A stretch of 42,413 nucleotides of DNA from Kribbella antiqua (GTDB lineage: Bacteria > Actinomycetota > Actinomycetes > Propionibacteriales > Kribbellaceae). Of the stretch, positions 25,284-33,812 are shown piece by piece. How positions within the stretch are numbered: position 1 is the first letter of the stretch; every line of letters starts with the position of its first letter. The stretch spans positions 1 to 42,413 of the forward strand of contig NZ_SLWR01000023.1 in assembly GCF_004345665.1 (NCBI RefSeq). The letters run 5' to 3'. The notes under the pieces are model-generated. The model had not been told where the DNA came from. It saw only the letters and a program-made list of their open reading frames with translations, and made no database searches. The translations under genes and the position numbers were made by a program.

Positions 25284-25337
25284 CGGACATTTCCGGACAT
25301 TTCGTGCTACTGTCCGATGGACATTTACCGACATCTA
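25284..25337. promoter_or_regulatory. Phased GGACATTT operator-like repeats
   Basis: CGGACATTTC occurs at 25284-25293 and again immediately at 25294-25303. After 14 bases the related decamers TGGACATTTA (25318-25327) and CCGACATCTA (25328-25337) follow, also in tandem. All four lie 26-79 bases before the start of the regulator at 25363 and share the motif with the promoters at 26107 and 27937. Confidence 0.65.
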
Positions 25338-25362
25338 CTCGCTAGTAAGGTTGGCGATCAGA

Positions 25363-26103
25363 GTGAACGACGCACTCCGGCGGGCGATGTTCGACGCGCA
25401 CCTCACCGAACTGGACCTGTCGGTCGAGTTGGCCGTCGACCCGAAAACGGTGCGGAACTGGCTGTACGAAGGGCAGCTGCCCCATGCCCGGACCCGGGCT
25501 GCGCTGACCACGCTCCTCGGTATCGACGAGGGGGAGATCTGGCCTCAGCTCCGGGCGCTGCGTGCTGCCAAGGGAAGGCCGACGGAGATCGCCGCTGTCT
25601 ATCCCCGGCGTACGGCGATCAGTCAACGAGGATGGATGTCGCTGTTCCAGTCGGCTGAGTCGGAGATCGGAATCCTCGCCTACAGTGCGCTCTTCCTCGC
25701 CGAGGACGCGCGTCTGGTGGGGTTGCTCGGCGAGAAATGTGACGGCGGCGTCCGGATCAAGATCGCCCTCGGTGCTCCAAACGGCGGCAACGTCGTACGG
25801 CGTGGAGTTGAGGAGGAGATCGGCGAGGCGATGGGCGCGAAGATCCGCAACTCACTCGCCTTGCTGCGGCCGCTGTTGCAGCACGACGGCGTCGAGCTAC
25901 GGCTGCATGACACGGTGCTCTACAACTCGATGTATCGGTCGGACGACCAGTTGCTGGTGAACCAGCACGCCTTCGGCATCCCTGCCGCGGAAGCTCCCGT
26001 GTACCACTTCCACAAGGTCGAGAACGGTGAGATGTTCCACTCGTACCTCACCAGCTTCGAGAAGATCTGGTCGAACGGAGTGGTTGCAGAGATGGCCGGC
26101 TGA
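25363..26103 (+). CDS. HTH regulator with DUF5919-like domain, paralogue 1
   Basis: A 246-residue protein. Residues about 1-55 form an XRE-like helix-turn-helix (LDLSVELAVDPKTVRNWLYEGQLP). The rest matches the partner at 27181-27930 almost end to end: AAVYPRRTAISQRGWMSLF, SEIGILAYSALFLAEDA, VRIKIALGAPNGGNV, EEEIGEAMGAKIRN, HDTVLYNSMYRSDDQLLVN and SFEKIWS. I believe this is the DUF5919 domain; its strand pattern (VRIKIALG, then H...YRSDDQLLVN) recalls an inactive phospholipase-D fold, which would be a ligand or signal sensor. That is inference. The GTG start at 25363 follows a run of GGACATTT repeats, so autoregulation is likely. Confidence 0.82.
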   Translation: MNDALRRAMFDAHLTELDLSVELAVDPKTVRNWLYEGQLPHARTRAALTTLLGIDEGEIWPQLRALRAAKGRPTEIAAVYPRRTAISQRGWMSLFQSAESEIGILAYSALFLAEDARLVGLLGEKCDGGVRIKIALGAPNGGNVVRRGVEEEIGEAMGAKIRNSLALLRPLLQHDGVELRLHDTVLYNSMYRSDDQLLVNQHAFGIPAAEAPVYHFHKVENGEMFHSYLTSFEKIWSNGVVAEMAG

Positions 26104-26106
26104 GGC

Positions 26107-26125
26107 CAGACATTTCAAGATGTCC
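26107..26125. promoter_or_regulatory. GACATTTC/GATGTC operator-like palindrome
   Basis: GACAT (26109-26113) and ATGTC (26120-26124) form an inverted repeat around TTCAAG, between the first regulator and the HD gene. The half-site equals the repeats at 25284 and 27937, and the whole is close to GACATCT/AGATGTC at 27969-27985. Confidence 0.55.
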
Positions 26126-26175
26126 AGGGATGGGTGTGGGATGTCCGCGGCGAGCGTCGTACTGTCGCTGCTGTG

Positions 26176-26787
26176 ATGAGTGCGGAGCAGGCGAAGTCGG
26201 CAGCCAAAGGGCTACTTGAGGCGGGCTTGCCTAGGCGATGGGCGCACACCCAAGGCGTAGCTGCTCGTGCCCGAAGCATTGCACCGGCCCTGGCAGAGGA
26301 CGCCGAGCTGGTCGAGGTGGCGGCGTGGCTGCACGACATCGGCTACGCGCCTGTGGTGCGGGCGACCGAGTTCCATCCGCTCGACGGCGCTCGCTATCTG
26401 CGTGACGTGCTGGAGGTCGACGAGGTGGTGTGTCGGCTAGTTGCGCACCACACGGGTGCGCTGATCGAGGCCGAAGAGCGCGGGATCATTGAGCTCGCGG
26501 ATGAGTTCCCGCTGCCCGAACAACAGTTGCTTGAGGCATTGACCTACTGCGATATGACAGCGGATGTCGACGGTCGACCTGTCGATGTCGACGAGCGCCT
26601 CGGCGAGATCTTGACGCGTTACCCGAGTGACCACGTGGTTCACCGGTCGATCCTCAGGTCGAGGCCAGCGCTTCGGGCCGCGGCGGGCAATGTGCTGCGG
26701 CGCATCAGTCGATGTACGGCGACGGCCCGCGATTGCTGTAGTGATCGATCCGTCGACGCATGGACCGGTCCATCCGCAGGCCGCTGA
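26176..26787 (+). CDS. HD-domain phosphohydrolase
   Basis: A 203-residue protein with the metal-binding pattern of HD hydrolases: His24 (RWAHTQG), His53-Asp54 (WLHDIGY), His67 and His91-His92 (LVAHHTG), then an Asp in YCDMTADVDG. Such enzymes remove phosphates from nucleotides or similar molecules; the substrate is not shown by the sequence. ATG 26176 is chosen; GTG 26173 is equally possible, and the longer GTG-less frame to 26134 is not supported. A GACATTTC palindrome lies about 50 bases upstream. The last 27 residues overlap the Nudix gene on the other strand by 83 bases and look non-conserved, so the original stop may have been lost. Confidence 0.83.
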   Translation: MSAEQAKSAAKGLLEAGLPRRWAHTQGVAARARSIAPALAEDAELVEVAAWLHDIGYAPVVRATEFHPLDGARYLRDVLEVDEVVCRLVAHHTGALIEAEERGIIELADEFPLPEQQLLEALTYCDMTADVDGRPVDVDERLGEILTRYPSDHVVHRSILRSRPALRAAAGNVLRRISRCTATARDCCSDRSVDAWTGPSAGR

Positions 26788-27181
26788 CCTCCGCTGCGGG
26801 CACCCACCGAACCTTGATGCTTTCGCTGCTGGGCGTCGGTATACCGCCCGTCGCGCGAGCCCGCAGTACGATCGAGAACTCCTGACGGGCTTCGCCATTG
26901 CTGGTGTAGAAGATGATGTGCTTCGGGTCGGTGTAGATCCCGATCACATCGAGGATTTCGCAGTCGATGCCAGTTTCTTCCTTGGTCTCGCGTACGGCGG
27001 CCTGCGACATCGACTCGCCGAGGTCTATCGCCCCGCCGGGCACCGCCCAGTTGCCGTTGTCGGAACGCTGGATCATCAGGATCTCGCCGGCGTCGTTCTC
27101 GATGACGACGTTCACCGATGGGACCATGCTGTTCGCGGACGGGGCCTCCGGGTCGTCGTAGTAGTCGATCCGTTTGGACAT
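26705..27181 (-). CDS. Nudix hydrolase (158 aa)
   Basis: The Nudix box is complete at residues 50-72: GAIDLGES, then AAVRETKEETGI, fitting G-x5-E-x7-REUxEExGU. Nudix enzymes split nucleoside diphosphates linked to another group. The protein starts at ATG 27181 (MSKRIDYYDD), sharing one base with the stop of the regulator upstream (TGATG), so it is translationally coupled to it. Its 3' end overlaps that of the HD gene. Together the HD and Nudix proteins give this locus two nucleotide-hydrolysing enzymes between two related regulators. Confidence 0.9.
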   Translation of the reverse strand: MSKRIDYYDDPEAPSANSMVPSVNVVIENDAGEILMIQRSDNGNWAVPGGAIDLGESMSQAAVRETKEETGIDCEILDVIGIYTDPKHIIFYTSNGEARQEFSIVLRARATGGIPTPSSESIKVRWVPAAEVSGLRMDRSMRRRIDHYSNRGPSPYID

Positions 27182-27930
27182 CAAGCCTCCGGTATCTCGA
27201 GAGCGGTGTCCCATACCCGTTCGAAGCTGTCGATGTAGTGACGTGCGAGCTCGCCGGCTGGGATCTTCCGTAGATGCCACACCGGAGCCTGGGCCGCAGG
27301 GGCGCCGTAGATGTGTGTGTTGACCATCAGTTGGCCGTCGGCGCGATAGATGGAGTTGTAGAGAACCGTTCGGTGCAGGCGGAACTCGATGCCTTTAGCC
27401 TGCCGAAGGTCGCGGTACAGAACGAGCGCGTTGCGGATCTTGGCCGCCATCGCATCGTCGACGCCTTCCTCCTCGCCACGTTCGGCGATGTGGGCGTCGT
27501 CCGGGTCACCGAGCAGTATTCGTACCCGCGCTCCGGCTTTGGCCTTCTTGCGGAGGATCCGCTGCACCGTCGTGTCCTCGGCGAGGAACAGTCCGGCGTA
27601 CACGAGAACGCCGATCTCCTCGGCGCCCGACTCGAACAACCGCCGCCACTCTTCGCGCGGCACGTCGGAGCGATGTGGATACACCCTGATGATTTCGCTC
27701 TCGGACACCGTGGTGGCGCGATCTCGCGTCAAGGCGTCGGGCCAGAGGTAGGACTCTTCCCGCCCAAGGCGAGTGGCCAAGCGGTGCCGGTTGCGGGGAA
27801 AGGGCAGCTTGCCCTCGACGAGCCAGCGCTCTACCGTCTTGACGTTGACTTCCAGCTCTTCTGCAAGCTGAAGCTGGGTCAGGTCGTTCTCCACCAGCGC
27901 TGCTCGCAGTCGTTCGTTGGCCACGGACAC
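27181..27930 (-). CDS. HTH regulator with DUF5919-like domain, paralogue 2
   Basis: A 249-residue paralogue of the gene at 25363, in the opposite direction. The helix-turn-helix is at about 14-40 (LTQLQLAEELEVNVKTVERWL). The sensor domain shows the same landmarks: IRVYPHRSDVPREEWRRLF, EIGVLVYAGLFLAEDTT, VRILLGDPDDAHIAERGEEEG, HRTVLYNSIYRADGQLMVN and SFERVWD. GTG 27930 is chosen because it follows directly after operator-like repeats at 27937-27956; GTG 27924 is an alternative. It is coupled to the Nudix gene, which suggests that the regulator controls, or senses the product of, that enzyme. Confidence 0.83.
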   Translation of the reverse strand: MSVANERLRAALVENDLTQLQLAEELEVNVKTVERWLVEGKLPFPRNRHRLATRLGREESYLWPDALTRDRATTVSESEIIRVYPHRSDVPREEWRRLFESGAEEIGVLVYAGLFLAEDTTVQRILRKKAKAGARVRILLGDPDDAHIAERGEEEGVDDAMAAKIRNALVLYRDLRQAKGIEFRLHRTVLYNSIYRADGQLMVNTHIYGAPAAQAPVWHLRKIPAGELARHYIDSFERVWDTALEIPEA

Positions 27931-27936
27931 TAACCT

Positions 27937-27985
27937 AAGACATTTTCGGACATTTCGAGGCGAGGCTAGACATCTCGAAGATGTC
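27937..27985. promoter_or_regulatory. Tandem GACATTT repeats plus palindrome
   Basis: AAGACATTTT (27937-27946) and CGGACATTTC (27947-27956) lie in tandem at the same 10-bp spacing as at 25284-25303. GACATCT (27969-27975) and AGATGTC (27979-27985) form a perfect 7-bp inverted repeat. The site lies between the regulator (minus, 27930) and the small gene at 28033 (plus), so it may control both. Confidence 0.65.
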
Positions 27986-28032
27986 CGACCAAGCCGTGAC
28001 GCTGTCCGCACCGCTCGCAGGATCCTTCCGGT

Positions 28033-28386
28033 ATGTACCTGATGAGGGGTAGAGCGCGCTACACCTTCGACATCGCAGCCCGCGGGAGAGACGGCAGCTG
28101 GACGGTGATCGCTGCGAGGTCAGGAAGGTTCAGCAGGGGACCGAAGGCGACCGCACGCAGCATCGCTGAGCGTTGGATCTTCGAGTACGTCGGCCAGCTT
28201 GCAGGCGGACGGCTGGTCATCCGGGGCGGGCAGCGTGGTGTGCCACGGAAGTTCGTGGCAACCGTTCGGATCCGGATCCTCGAGGAATACGGCGTACGTC
28301 AGCTGGCAGTCGCGTACATCGGCACTGACCGCCCGCTGTTCAGGGACAGGTACTCGCAACCGCCGGTGTTGGTTGGTCGTGGGTAG
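28033..28386 (+). CDS. Small basic protein of unknown function (117 aa)
   Basis: A soluble, Arg-rich protein with alternating strands (RYTFDIAARGRDGSWTVIAARSG; KFVATVRIRILEEYGVRQLAVAYIG). No family is recognised. The start could be ATG 28033 or ATG 28042. Its end overlaps the start of the XRE-type gene by 8 bases, so the two are probably co-transcribed. The operator-like repeats at 27937-27985 lie just upstream. Confidence 0.65.
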   Translation: MYLMRGRARYTFDIAARGRDGSWTVIAARSGRFSRGPKATARSIAERWIFEYVGQLAGGRLVIRGGQRGVPRKFVATVRIRILEEYGVRQLAVAYIGTDRPLFRDRYSQPPVLVGRG

Positions 28387-29794
28387 GCGGGAGCGGCAGC
28401 CGAACGAGTTGTTGCGGCGTGCCCGCGGTGACATGCCGCAGGGGACCCTGGCCGATCTGGTCAGTGCAGCGATTCACCGCGCGACAGGCAAGGTCACGGT
28501 GGTCACTGCCAAGTCGATCTCCGACTGGGAATGCGGCTGGTACACGTGGCCATCGAAGGATGTGCGGTTGGCTCTCTGCGCGATCTTGGGTGCGCGGACT
28601 CCCGAGGAGCTCGGGTTCTACAAGCGCCGTACGCCGAGCGCTCAGCGATCGCTGTCGCTGCTGGAGTTGGCATCCGGTGATCGCCAGGCGTTCGAGGCTC
28701 TGAGCATCCCGGGAGGCCGGTCATTTACAGGCGTCGAGGTCGCCGCCCAGCGTTCCACCGCGGAGATCACTGGGCATGGCTGGCTGATGGTCGACCCTCC
28801 AGACGATCAGCTTGAAGCCTTGAACCGGCTCGATCGCCGATCGCTGCTCATCGCCACCGACCCTAACAACCAGCACTACGTCGCCGATGGCCGGCGGATT
28901 GCCAGTCGATCGGATCTACGTGCCGGTCCACAGCCGATGGCCGCGGCCAACGTCCTGGATGATCTGACGGTCGGCATCATCTGGGCGATCACCAACGCCG
29001 ACACCGCCCTGCTGGCCGATGACGCGCAGTTGGAGACATCGCAGCGACGGCTGTTCCGCTACCACGGGCGCACCGCCTCCACGGTCACTCTCGACGAGGT
29101 TCCGCATCTCAACCCGGTCGCCCGGCACTGGCTCGGCTCGCGGTTCTGCGCACAACACATCGCACGCAACCTCAAGCTGCTCTGGTACCCGCCGTTCTTC
29201 TGGACCCGCGACCAGCGTGGCGAGGAAGCGACTTCGTGGCTGATCTGGTCACACAAGTTCGAGTACCTGCAGCGGACCGCGCGGAGGTTCGCCATCATGC
29301 GCCGAGGATTCTGCATCCCCGAGTCCGAGGTCAGAGCATCACCGGCGTACGAGCGCGTGATGCTGCTGCTCGCGATGTCGCTGATGGAGGCGTTCGGCAT
29401 CACGGTCGAGTTGACCACGGATCCATCGTTCGGCGAGGTCGAGGGCTTCGTCTTGGCCAGCAAGGCGATCGTCGCCGACTGGTTGCGCGGGCCTGGCCTC
29501 TGGTACGTCGACTTCTGTGCGCCCAAGCCGGCGTACGGCGAGATCGACGAACACCTCGCCGCGGAATCAGTGATCGCTCAGCCAACGTCGGGTGGGAGAC
29601 TGCAGGCGCTGGCCGAGTACCTGAACGTGCCGTGGGGATGGTTCCACGCGCGCTGCATGGAGTTGGCCGCGGCCGGCGTCGACGGGATCGCGCATCCACG
29701 CAGCCGCCTGCTGTCCACGAAGGGCCTGGACACCGCGATTCGCTACGTTGCCTACATCAACAACCTCGAAGGAGTACATCTTGCGCGCCGCTGA
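28379..29794 (+). CDS. XRE-type protein with large C-terminal region
   Basis: A 471-residue protein. Residues about 10-70 look like a helix-turn-helix of the kind found in streptomycete regulators (NELLRRARGDMPQGTLADLV, ISDWECGWYTWPSKDVRLAL). The rest is a large domain without a named family. A PLD-like or sensor function is possible (LLADDAQLETSQRRLFRYHG, VEGFVLASKAIVADWL). GTG 28379 is chosen, overlapping the upstream stop; the frame is open further upstream within that gene. The end overlaps the start of the PPC-domain gene by 14 bases. Confidence 0.75.
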   Translation: MGRRERQPNELLRRARGDMPQGTLADLVSAAIHRATGKVTVVTAKSISDWECGWYTWPSKDVRLALCAILGARTPEELGFYKRRTPSAQRSLSLLELASGDRQAFEALSIPGGRSFTGVEVAAQRSTAEITGHGWLMVDPPDDQLEALNRLDRRSLLIATDPNNQHYVADGRRIASRSDLRAGPQPMAAANVLDDLTVGIIWAITNADTALLADDAQLETSQRRLFRYHGRTASTVTLDEVPHLNPVARHWLGSRFCAQHIARNLKLLWYPPFFWTRDQRGEEATSWLIWSHKFEYLQRTARRFAIMRRGFCIPESEVRASPAYERVMLLLAMSLMEAFGITVELTTDPSFGEVEGFVLASKAIVADWLRGPGLWYVDFCAPKPAYGEIDEHLAAESVIAQPTSGGRLQALAEYLNVPWGWFHARCMELAAAGVDGIAHPRSRLLSTKGLDTAIRYVAYINNLEGVHLARR

Positions 29795-30242
29795 ACTCAC
29801 CATGGGCCGGGCCTTCGCCATCCACTTCGACCACGGCGACGACTTCTACACCGCACTGGCCGAGTTCTGCGCCCAGCACGACGTACGCCAAGGCTTCATC
29901 CCCATGTTCATCGCCGGCCTGCGCGACGTCCAACTCGTCGGCACCTGCGAAAAGCTCGAAGATCCCGACGCCCCTGTCTGGAGTGCCGTACACCTCGAAA
30001 ACGTCGAAGCCCTCGGCGGAGGCACCCTCGCCTACGACGAAGCCACCGGCACCGTCCTCCCACACATCCACGTCTCCGTAGGCCTCAAAGCCCACTCCGC
30101 CACCGCCCACACCAGCCACCTCCTCGGCGCAACCATCCACTTCCTCACTGAGCTGTATCTCGTCGAAGTCAGCAGCCCACGAATGTCCCGCCCCCGCAAC
30201 GCCGACCTGTACGACGTGCCCTTACTGACCTTCGAAGGATGA
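29781..30242 (+). CDS. PPC/DUF296-domain protein
   Basis: A 153-residue protein matching the plant-and-prokaryote-conserved (PPC, DUF296) fold: GRAFAIHFDHGDDFYTALAEFC, VRQGFIPMFIAGLRDVQL, then LPHIHVSVG and ATIHFLTELYLVEV. The His residues of HIHV are the usual metal site. Prokaryotic members form trimers; their role is unclear, often in DNA binding. The likely start is TTG 29781, because AAGGAG (29769-29774) lies seven bases before it. It is coupled to the XRE-type gene. Confidence 0.85.
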   Translation: MRAAELTMGRAFAIHFDHGDDFYTALAEFCAQHDVRQGFIPMFIAGLRDVQLVGTCEKLEDPDAPVWSAVHLENVEALGGGTLAYDEATGTVLPHIHVSVGLKAHSATAHTSHLLGATIHFLTELYLVEVSSPRMSRPRNADLYDVPLLTFEG

Positions 30243-30926
30243 ATCCCCACCGAGCGCATGCTCCGACGCCGCAACAGACAACGCTGACTTAGCTCGACGG
30301 ATCGGCTCCCTCGCGGTCGGAGAGAAGATCTCCCGGATCGGCGGCTTCGCCCTCGCCTGACCAGGCTCGACCGCCTCGCGCCGCCCCATGCCGGGGTGCT
30401 CCGGGGGTCGGCAACGCTCACAGCCCAACCCACTGCCGTCCGGTGAGCTATAAGTGTGGAAGACGGCGGCTTTCCCAGCGGGTAGCGTGTGTGGACGAGC
30501 GTGCCGAGAGCAAACCGTTTGGGGCCGAAGATGCTTCAGTGGCACACCAGGATTGTGCAGCTAACGGGGGCGGGCTACCGCGGACCACTCGGTGCAGTGC
30601 TTGTTGGTTTGAGCGACGCCGTGCAGCATCGTGGATGGTCCCGGATTGGCCGTCGCGCCCTTGCCTTCGCCGGCCCACTCGCCGCCGTTCACCCGGCCGC
30701 CTCATTGCGTGAGTTCCCGGCTGGCCGGTCGGCGGCAAAGGGGCCGCACCCACGCTGCCGATTGCCTGGCACGCTGTTCACCTGTTTCGCCGTGCCGGAG
30801 TTGGTGCCGGTCTGGTCGGTGCAGTCGCGGCGGTCAGGGGCTGGGCGAGGGATTTCCGCTGGCTGCGCATCGGGCGGCGGCGCTGTCGCTGTCACGGTCG
30901 AGCTCGTCGGCGTCTGGCCGCGATGA
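30243..30926. other. Gene-free stretch
   Basis: About 680 bases between the PPC gene and the stop of the ferritin-like gene. The longest plus-strand frame (30489-30926) has no ribosome site and reads as low-complexity Arg/Ala/Gly. A short plus-strand segment near 30765-30915 (LFRRAGVGAGLVGAVAAVRGW) could be a coding relic. I see no repeat or terminator that I would stand behind. Confidence 0.5.
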
Positions 30927-31832
30927 TCAGATCTTGGGGCCCGCGGTCCGGGCGGCGCTCAGTGCGATCGCTTCCTCGAGCGCCGTCAGGATGTAGCTGG
31001 GGACCTTCATTCCTTGGTGTTGTGCCCAGAGGAGCTCACGTTCTACGAGGCTCACCTGCTGGGTGACCTCGAGGAGGTCCCGGTCGATATCGAGGTCGTG
31101 AGCGACGTCACCGAAGTCTGCTAGCTGCCGGCGATTGTTCACGCCGACGAGGTGGAATGACCTGCGGCGCAGGATCCGGGCGAGGTGGAGTTGCCAGGCG
31201 TTCAGCCCTTCCTCGCCGACCAGGACCTGCGCCGACAGCCGGTAGAACGCGAAGTGTCCTGGCTCCTGCCGTTTGATCGGTGAGATGACCGTTTCCGCGA
31301 TCGCGAGCTCGCCCATCGTACGTAGTCCCTCGGCCAGGCGCGAGTACGCGATCACGGCGGACCGCTCGGTGGCTGCGCCGGTCAGGTAGTAAAGCAGCCG
31401 GATGACGGCGAGCATGCCAGGTAGATGCGAGAGCGCCCCGACCAGCCGGATCTTGGCGCTCACATCTAGATCCATCGTTGCTGGCGTCATCCCGAAGCCC
31501 TGTTGGACCGCATCGAGAAGGATGCCGTGCTGCAGTTCCTGCGGTGACCAGACGTCTTCGTAGAAGAGCCGGTCGGTCTCGGTGGCGTCGGGCATGAGTG
31601 CGCGTAATTCGAACACATTGCGCTCGACCTCGAGCTCGACTCGGGTCAAATAGTTGAAGACCCCGCCGTATCGGTGGCGGACTCGGGCGGGATCGTTGAT
31701 CGTGAGGTCGGCCGCAGCGAGGGACAATGGCGGATTCTCCTCAGCGAACGTCTCGACGAATCGGCGGAGCCCGTCACGCGAAACCCGCTTGGGTACGGCG
31801 GTCTGTTCGGCAGAGACACTCGCTCGGGGCAT
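30927..31832 (-). CDS. Ferritin-like diiron protein (301 aa)
   Basis: An all-helical protein with two ExxH motifs, ELQH (Glu99-His102) and EPGH (Glu190-His193), plus helix glutamates near 67-70, 156 and 180. This is the ligand set of a diiron four-helix bundle, as in acyl-ACP desaturase-like and other ferritin-like oxidases. The substrate is unknown. ATG 31832 has a very strong GGAGGAGAAG ribosome site. The gene is divergent from a secreted hydrolase, and the space between them holds a long palindrome that may control both. Confidence 0.75.
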   Translation of the reverse strand: MPRASVSAEQTAVPKRVSRDGLRRFVETFAEENPPLSLAAADLTINDPARVRHRYGGVFNYLTRVELEVERNVFELRALMPDATETDRLFYEDVWSPQELQHGILLDAVQQGFGMTPATMDLDVSAKIRLVGALSHLPGMLAVIRLLYYLTGAATERSAVIAYSRLAEGLRTMGELAIAETVISPIKRQEPGHFAFYRLSAQVLVGEEGLNAWQLHLARILRRRSFHLVGVNNRRQLADFGDVAHDLDIDRDLLEVTQQVSLVERELLWAQHQGMKVPSYILTALEEAIALSAARTAGPKI

Positions 31833-31911
31833 GGCCTCTTCTCCTCCGTGTCGAAGAACTCACCGGAGCGACCCGGCATCGACCTTTGGTGACTAGGACC
31901 GGACGGGCGGT

Positions 31912-31947
31912 TGCGCTGTGACATCACGCCGGCGATGTCACAGCGCA
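31912..31947. promoter_or_regulatory. 14-bp inverted repeat between divergent genes
   Basis: Perfect arms TGCGCTGTGACATC (31912-31925) and GATGTCACAGCGCA (31934-31947) with an 8-base centre. It lies 80 bases before the ferritin-like gene and 115 bases before the hydrolase gene, which point away from each other, so a terminator makes little sense and a repressor operator is likelier. Confidence 0.6.
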
Positions 31948-32062
31948 GGCTGGTGCGCGGACTTACACAAGAGTGGGCGACTCGCGCTCGACTCCGACTC
32001 CGGCAGCAGCCGTGGCGAGGGCCGCAGCCGGAACAGCCCTTCGCACGGAACAGGACAGACTG

Positions 32063-32911
32063 ATGAACAGTCCCCTCAAGCAAACGCTTCACGGCCGCAG
32101 ACGGCTGTCGACGGTGGCGATGCTCGTCGTCGCCATCATTCTTGCGAGCCTGACCCCATCGTTGGGCGCCGTCGCCCAGGACCGCCGGGCGGCGAAACCG
32201 ATCATCGTTCTCGTGCACGGGGCCTGGGCGGACGCATCGAGTTGGGAGCCGGTCGTCGAGAGGCTCCAGGAGGGCGGATACACGGTAAGGGCGCTTGCCA
32301 ATCCGTTGCGATCACTGTCGGGCGACGCCGCGTACGTGAGAGCGATCCTGGAGACCGTGCCGGGCCCGATCGTGCTCGTCGGACACTCCTACGGCGGGGC
32401 CGTCGCCACCAACGCGGCCACCGGAAATCCAAACGTCAAGGCACTCGTCTATGTCAACTCGTTCGCGATCGACGCAGGCGAGACCACCCTCGGAGTATCG
32501 GGGCCGGATTCCGCACTCAACGCGCCGGACCCGACGACCGTGTTCGACTTCGTCCCGGCCACGCTTCCGCCCACAGCGGCCACCGATCTCTACCTCAAGA
32601 AGTCGGCCGTCTTCACGTCGTTCGCGACCGGTCTGAGTGCCGACGAGAAGGCGGTCGTCACCGCTTCCCAGCGACCGGCGGCGCTCGCGACGGGCATCGA
32701 GCCGTCCGGAACCCCGGCCTGGCGGACGATCCCATCCTGGTACCTGATCGGTACTGGGGACCAGATCATCCCGCCGGAGGCCCAGCGAGCGATGGCCAAG
32801 AGGGCCGGTTCCACCGTCACGGAGTTCGACGCCGGACATCTCGGTCTGATCACGGAACCCGGGACCGTCACGCGAGTCATCGAACAGGCCGCGCGGGCGA
32901 CCGTCGGCTAG
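32063..32911 (+). CDS. Secreted alpha/beta-hydrolase
   Basis: A 282-residue precursor: signal peptide at about 1-39 (GRRRLSTVAMLVVAIILASL...AVAQ), oxyanion motif VHGAW (51-55), nucleophile elbow GHSYGG with Ser109, acid Asp233 (GTGDQIIP) and His259 (AGHLGL). The family contains exported esterases of the EstC/methylesterase-like type; the ester hydrolysed is unknown. ATG 32063 is preferred to the longer frame from 31973 because it begins the signal peptide and has a CAGGACAG site. A strong terminator follows 10 bases after the stop. Confidence 0.88.
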   Translation: MNSPLKQTLHGRRRLSTVAMLVVAIILASLTPSLGAVAQDRRAAKPIIVLVHGAWADASSWEPVVERLQEGGYTVRALANPLRSLSGDAAYVRAILETVPGPIVLVGHSYGGAVATNAATGNPNVKALVYVNSFAIDAGETTLGVSGPDSALNAPDPTTVFDFVPATLPPTAATDLYLKKSAVFTSFATGLSADEKAVVTASQRPAALATGIEPSGTPAWRTIPSWYLIGTGDQIIPPEAQRAMAKRAGSTVTEFDAGHLGLITEPGTVTRVIEQAARATVG

Positions 32912-32921
32912 CAGCACCGAT

Positions 32922-32966
32922 CGGCGTCAGGGCATCGAGTCGACACAGCTCAATGCCCTGACGCCG
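32922..32966 (+). terminator. Hairpin terminator of the hydrolase gene
   Basis: Perfect 14-bp arms CGGCGTCAGGGCAT (32922-32935) and ATGCCCTGACGCCG (32953-32966) around a 17-base loop, starting 10 bases after the stop at 32911. Confidence 0.8.
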
Positions 32967-33095
32967 GCCTGCGTGGTGACGGCCGTGTCACATCCTGAGG
33001 GGCTACCTGGTCATATGTTGTAACACCGCGCCCGTCGGAGAGAACGCCGCCACCAACGGGAGCACCCGTTGAGATCCAGGCAGCGAGGAGTTCGC

Positions 33096-33533
33096 GTGCA
33101 TAACACCGGCCCCGCCGCGAACTGCCCGATGGCCAGATCGACCGAGTGGCAGACCGCGCTCACGGTGTTGCAGGAGGTGGCGCCCGCATTTTTCCCGGCG
33201 GGAGCGCATGTGGTGACCGTCCTCGTCGAGTATCCGCCCGGCGACCTCGGTGCGCCGCCACACCGGCACCCAGGCCCCGCATTCGGCTACGTGCTGGAGG
33301 GCGAAATGCTGTTCGAACTCGAAGGTCTGCCGGAGCGGGTCATCCGCGCCGGCGAGGCGTTCTGGGAGCCTGGTGGGGACGTTATCCACTACCAGGAGGC
33401 AAACAACCGCTACGACATCCCGGTCCGCTTCACCCTCACGATGCTGTGCGGACCTGGCGCACCGATATTCGCGCAGGTGTCCGACAGTGAGATCGATGAG
33501 CGCCGGAATCGCCGCGCCCGTCGTAGTTCTTGA
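33096..33533 (+). CDS. Cupin-domain protein
   Basis: A 145-residue single cupin. The metal-binding pattern is visible as PPHRHPGPAFGYVLEGEMLFELEG followed by GEAFWEPGGDVIHYQEANN; the His pair and Glu are those of cupin motif 1 and the His of motif 2 is in VIHY. Such proteins bind a metal and act as small dioxygenases, isomerases or sensors. GTG 33096 has AGGAG (33086-33090) five bases upstream; ATG 33129 is the alternative. The next 280 bases (33534-33812) hold no gene I can support. Confidence 0.85.
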   Translation: MHNTGPAANCPMARSTEWQTALTVLQEVAPAFFPAGAHVVTVLVEYPPGDLGAPPHRHPGPAFGYVLEGEMLFELEGLPERVIRAGEAFWEPGGDVIHYQEANNRYDIPVRFTLTMLCGPGAPIFAQVSDSEIDERRNRRARRSS

Positions 33534-33812
33534 CCACGTTGGCCGTTCGTCGTGGCACGATGAAGTCCGAGAGTTGGTCCGCGCTGTCGGCGCAGTGGTC
33601 GGCTCGCGAGACGGGGACGTGTCTGTGCTTTCGACGGCGCTCGTTCATCGCGTTGGGAATCGGATCGCCACCGCCGCGCGCCGGCGCCGATTCATGGCAT
33701 CTACTGGCGTCGGGGCTTGCCGGGCCGCAGGGGGAGTGGGAATCTCGATGAGGTACTGGCCGATCGTCTGGGGGCCGTCCGGCTGCATCCTTCAAGCGTC
33801 AGGGAGGCAGTG

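Noticed and set aside
30489..30926. 145-codon plus-strand frame after the PPC gene
   Set aside because: No ribosome site and a low-complexity Ala/Arg/Gly translation.
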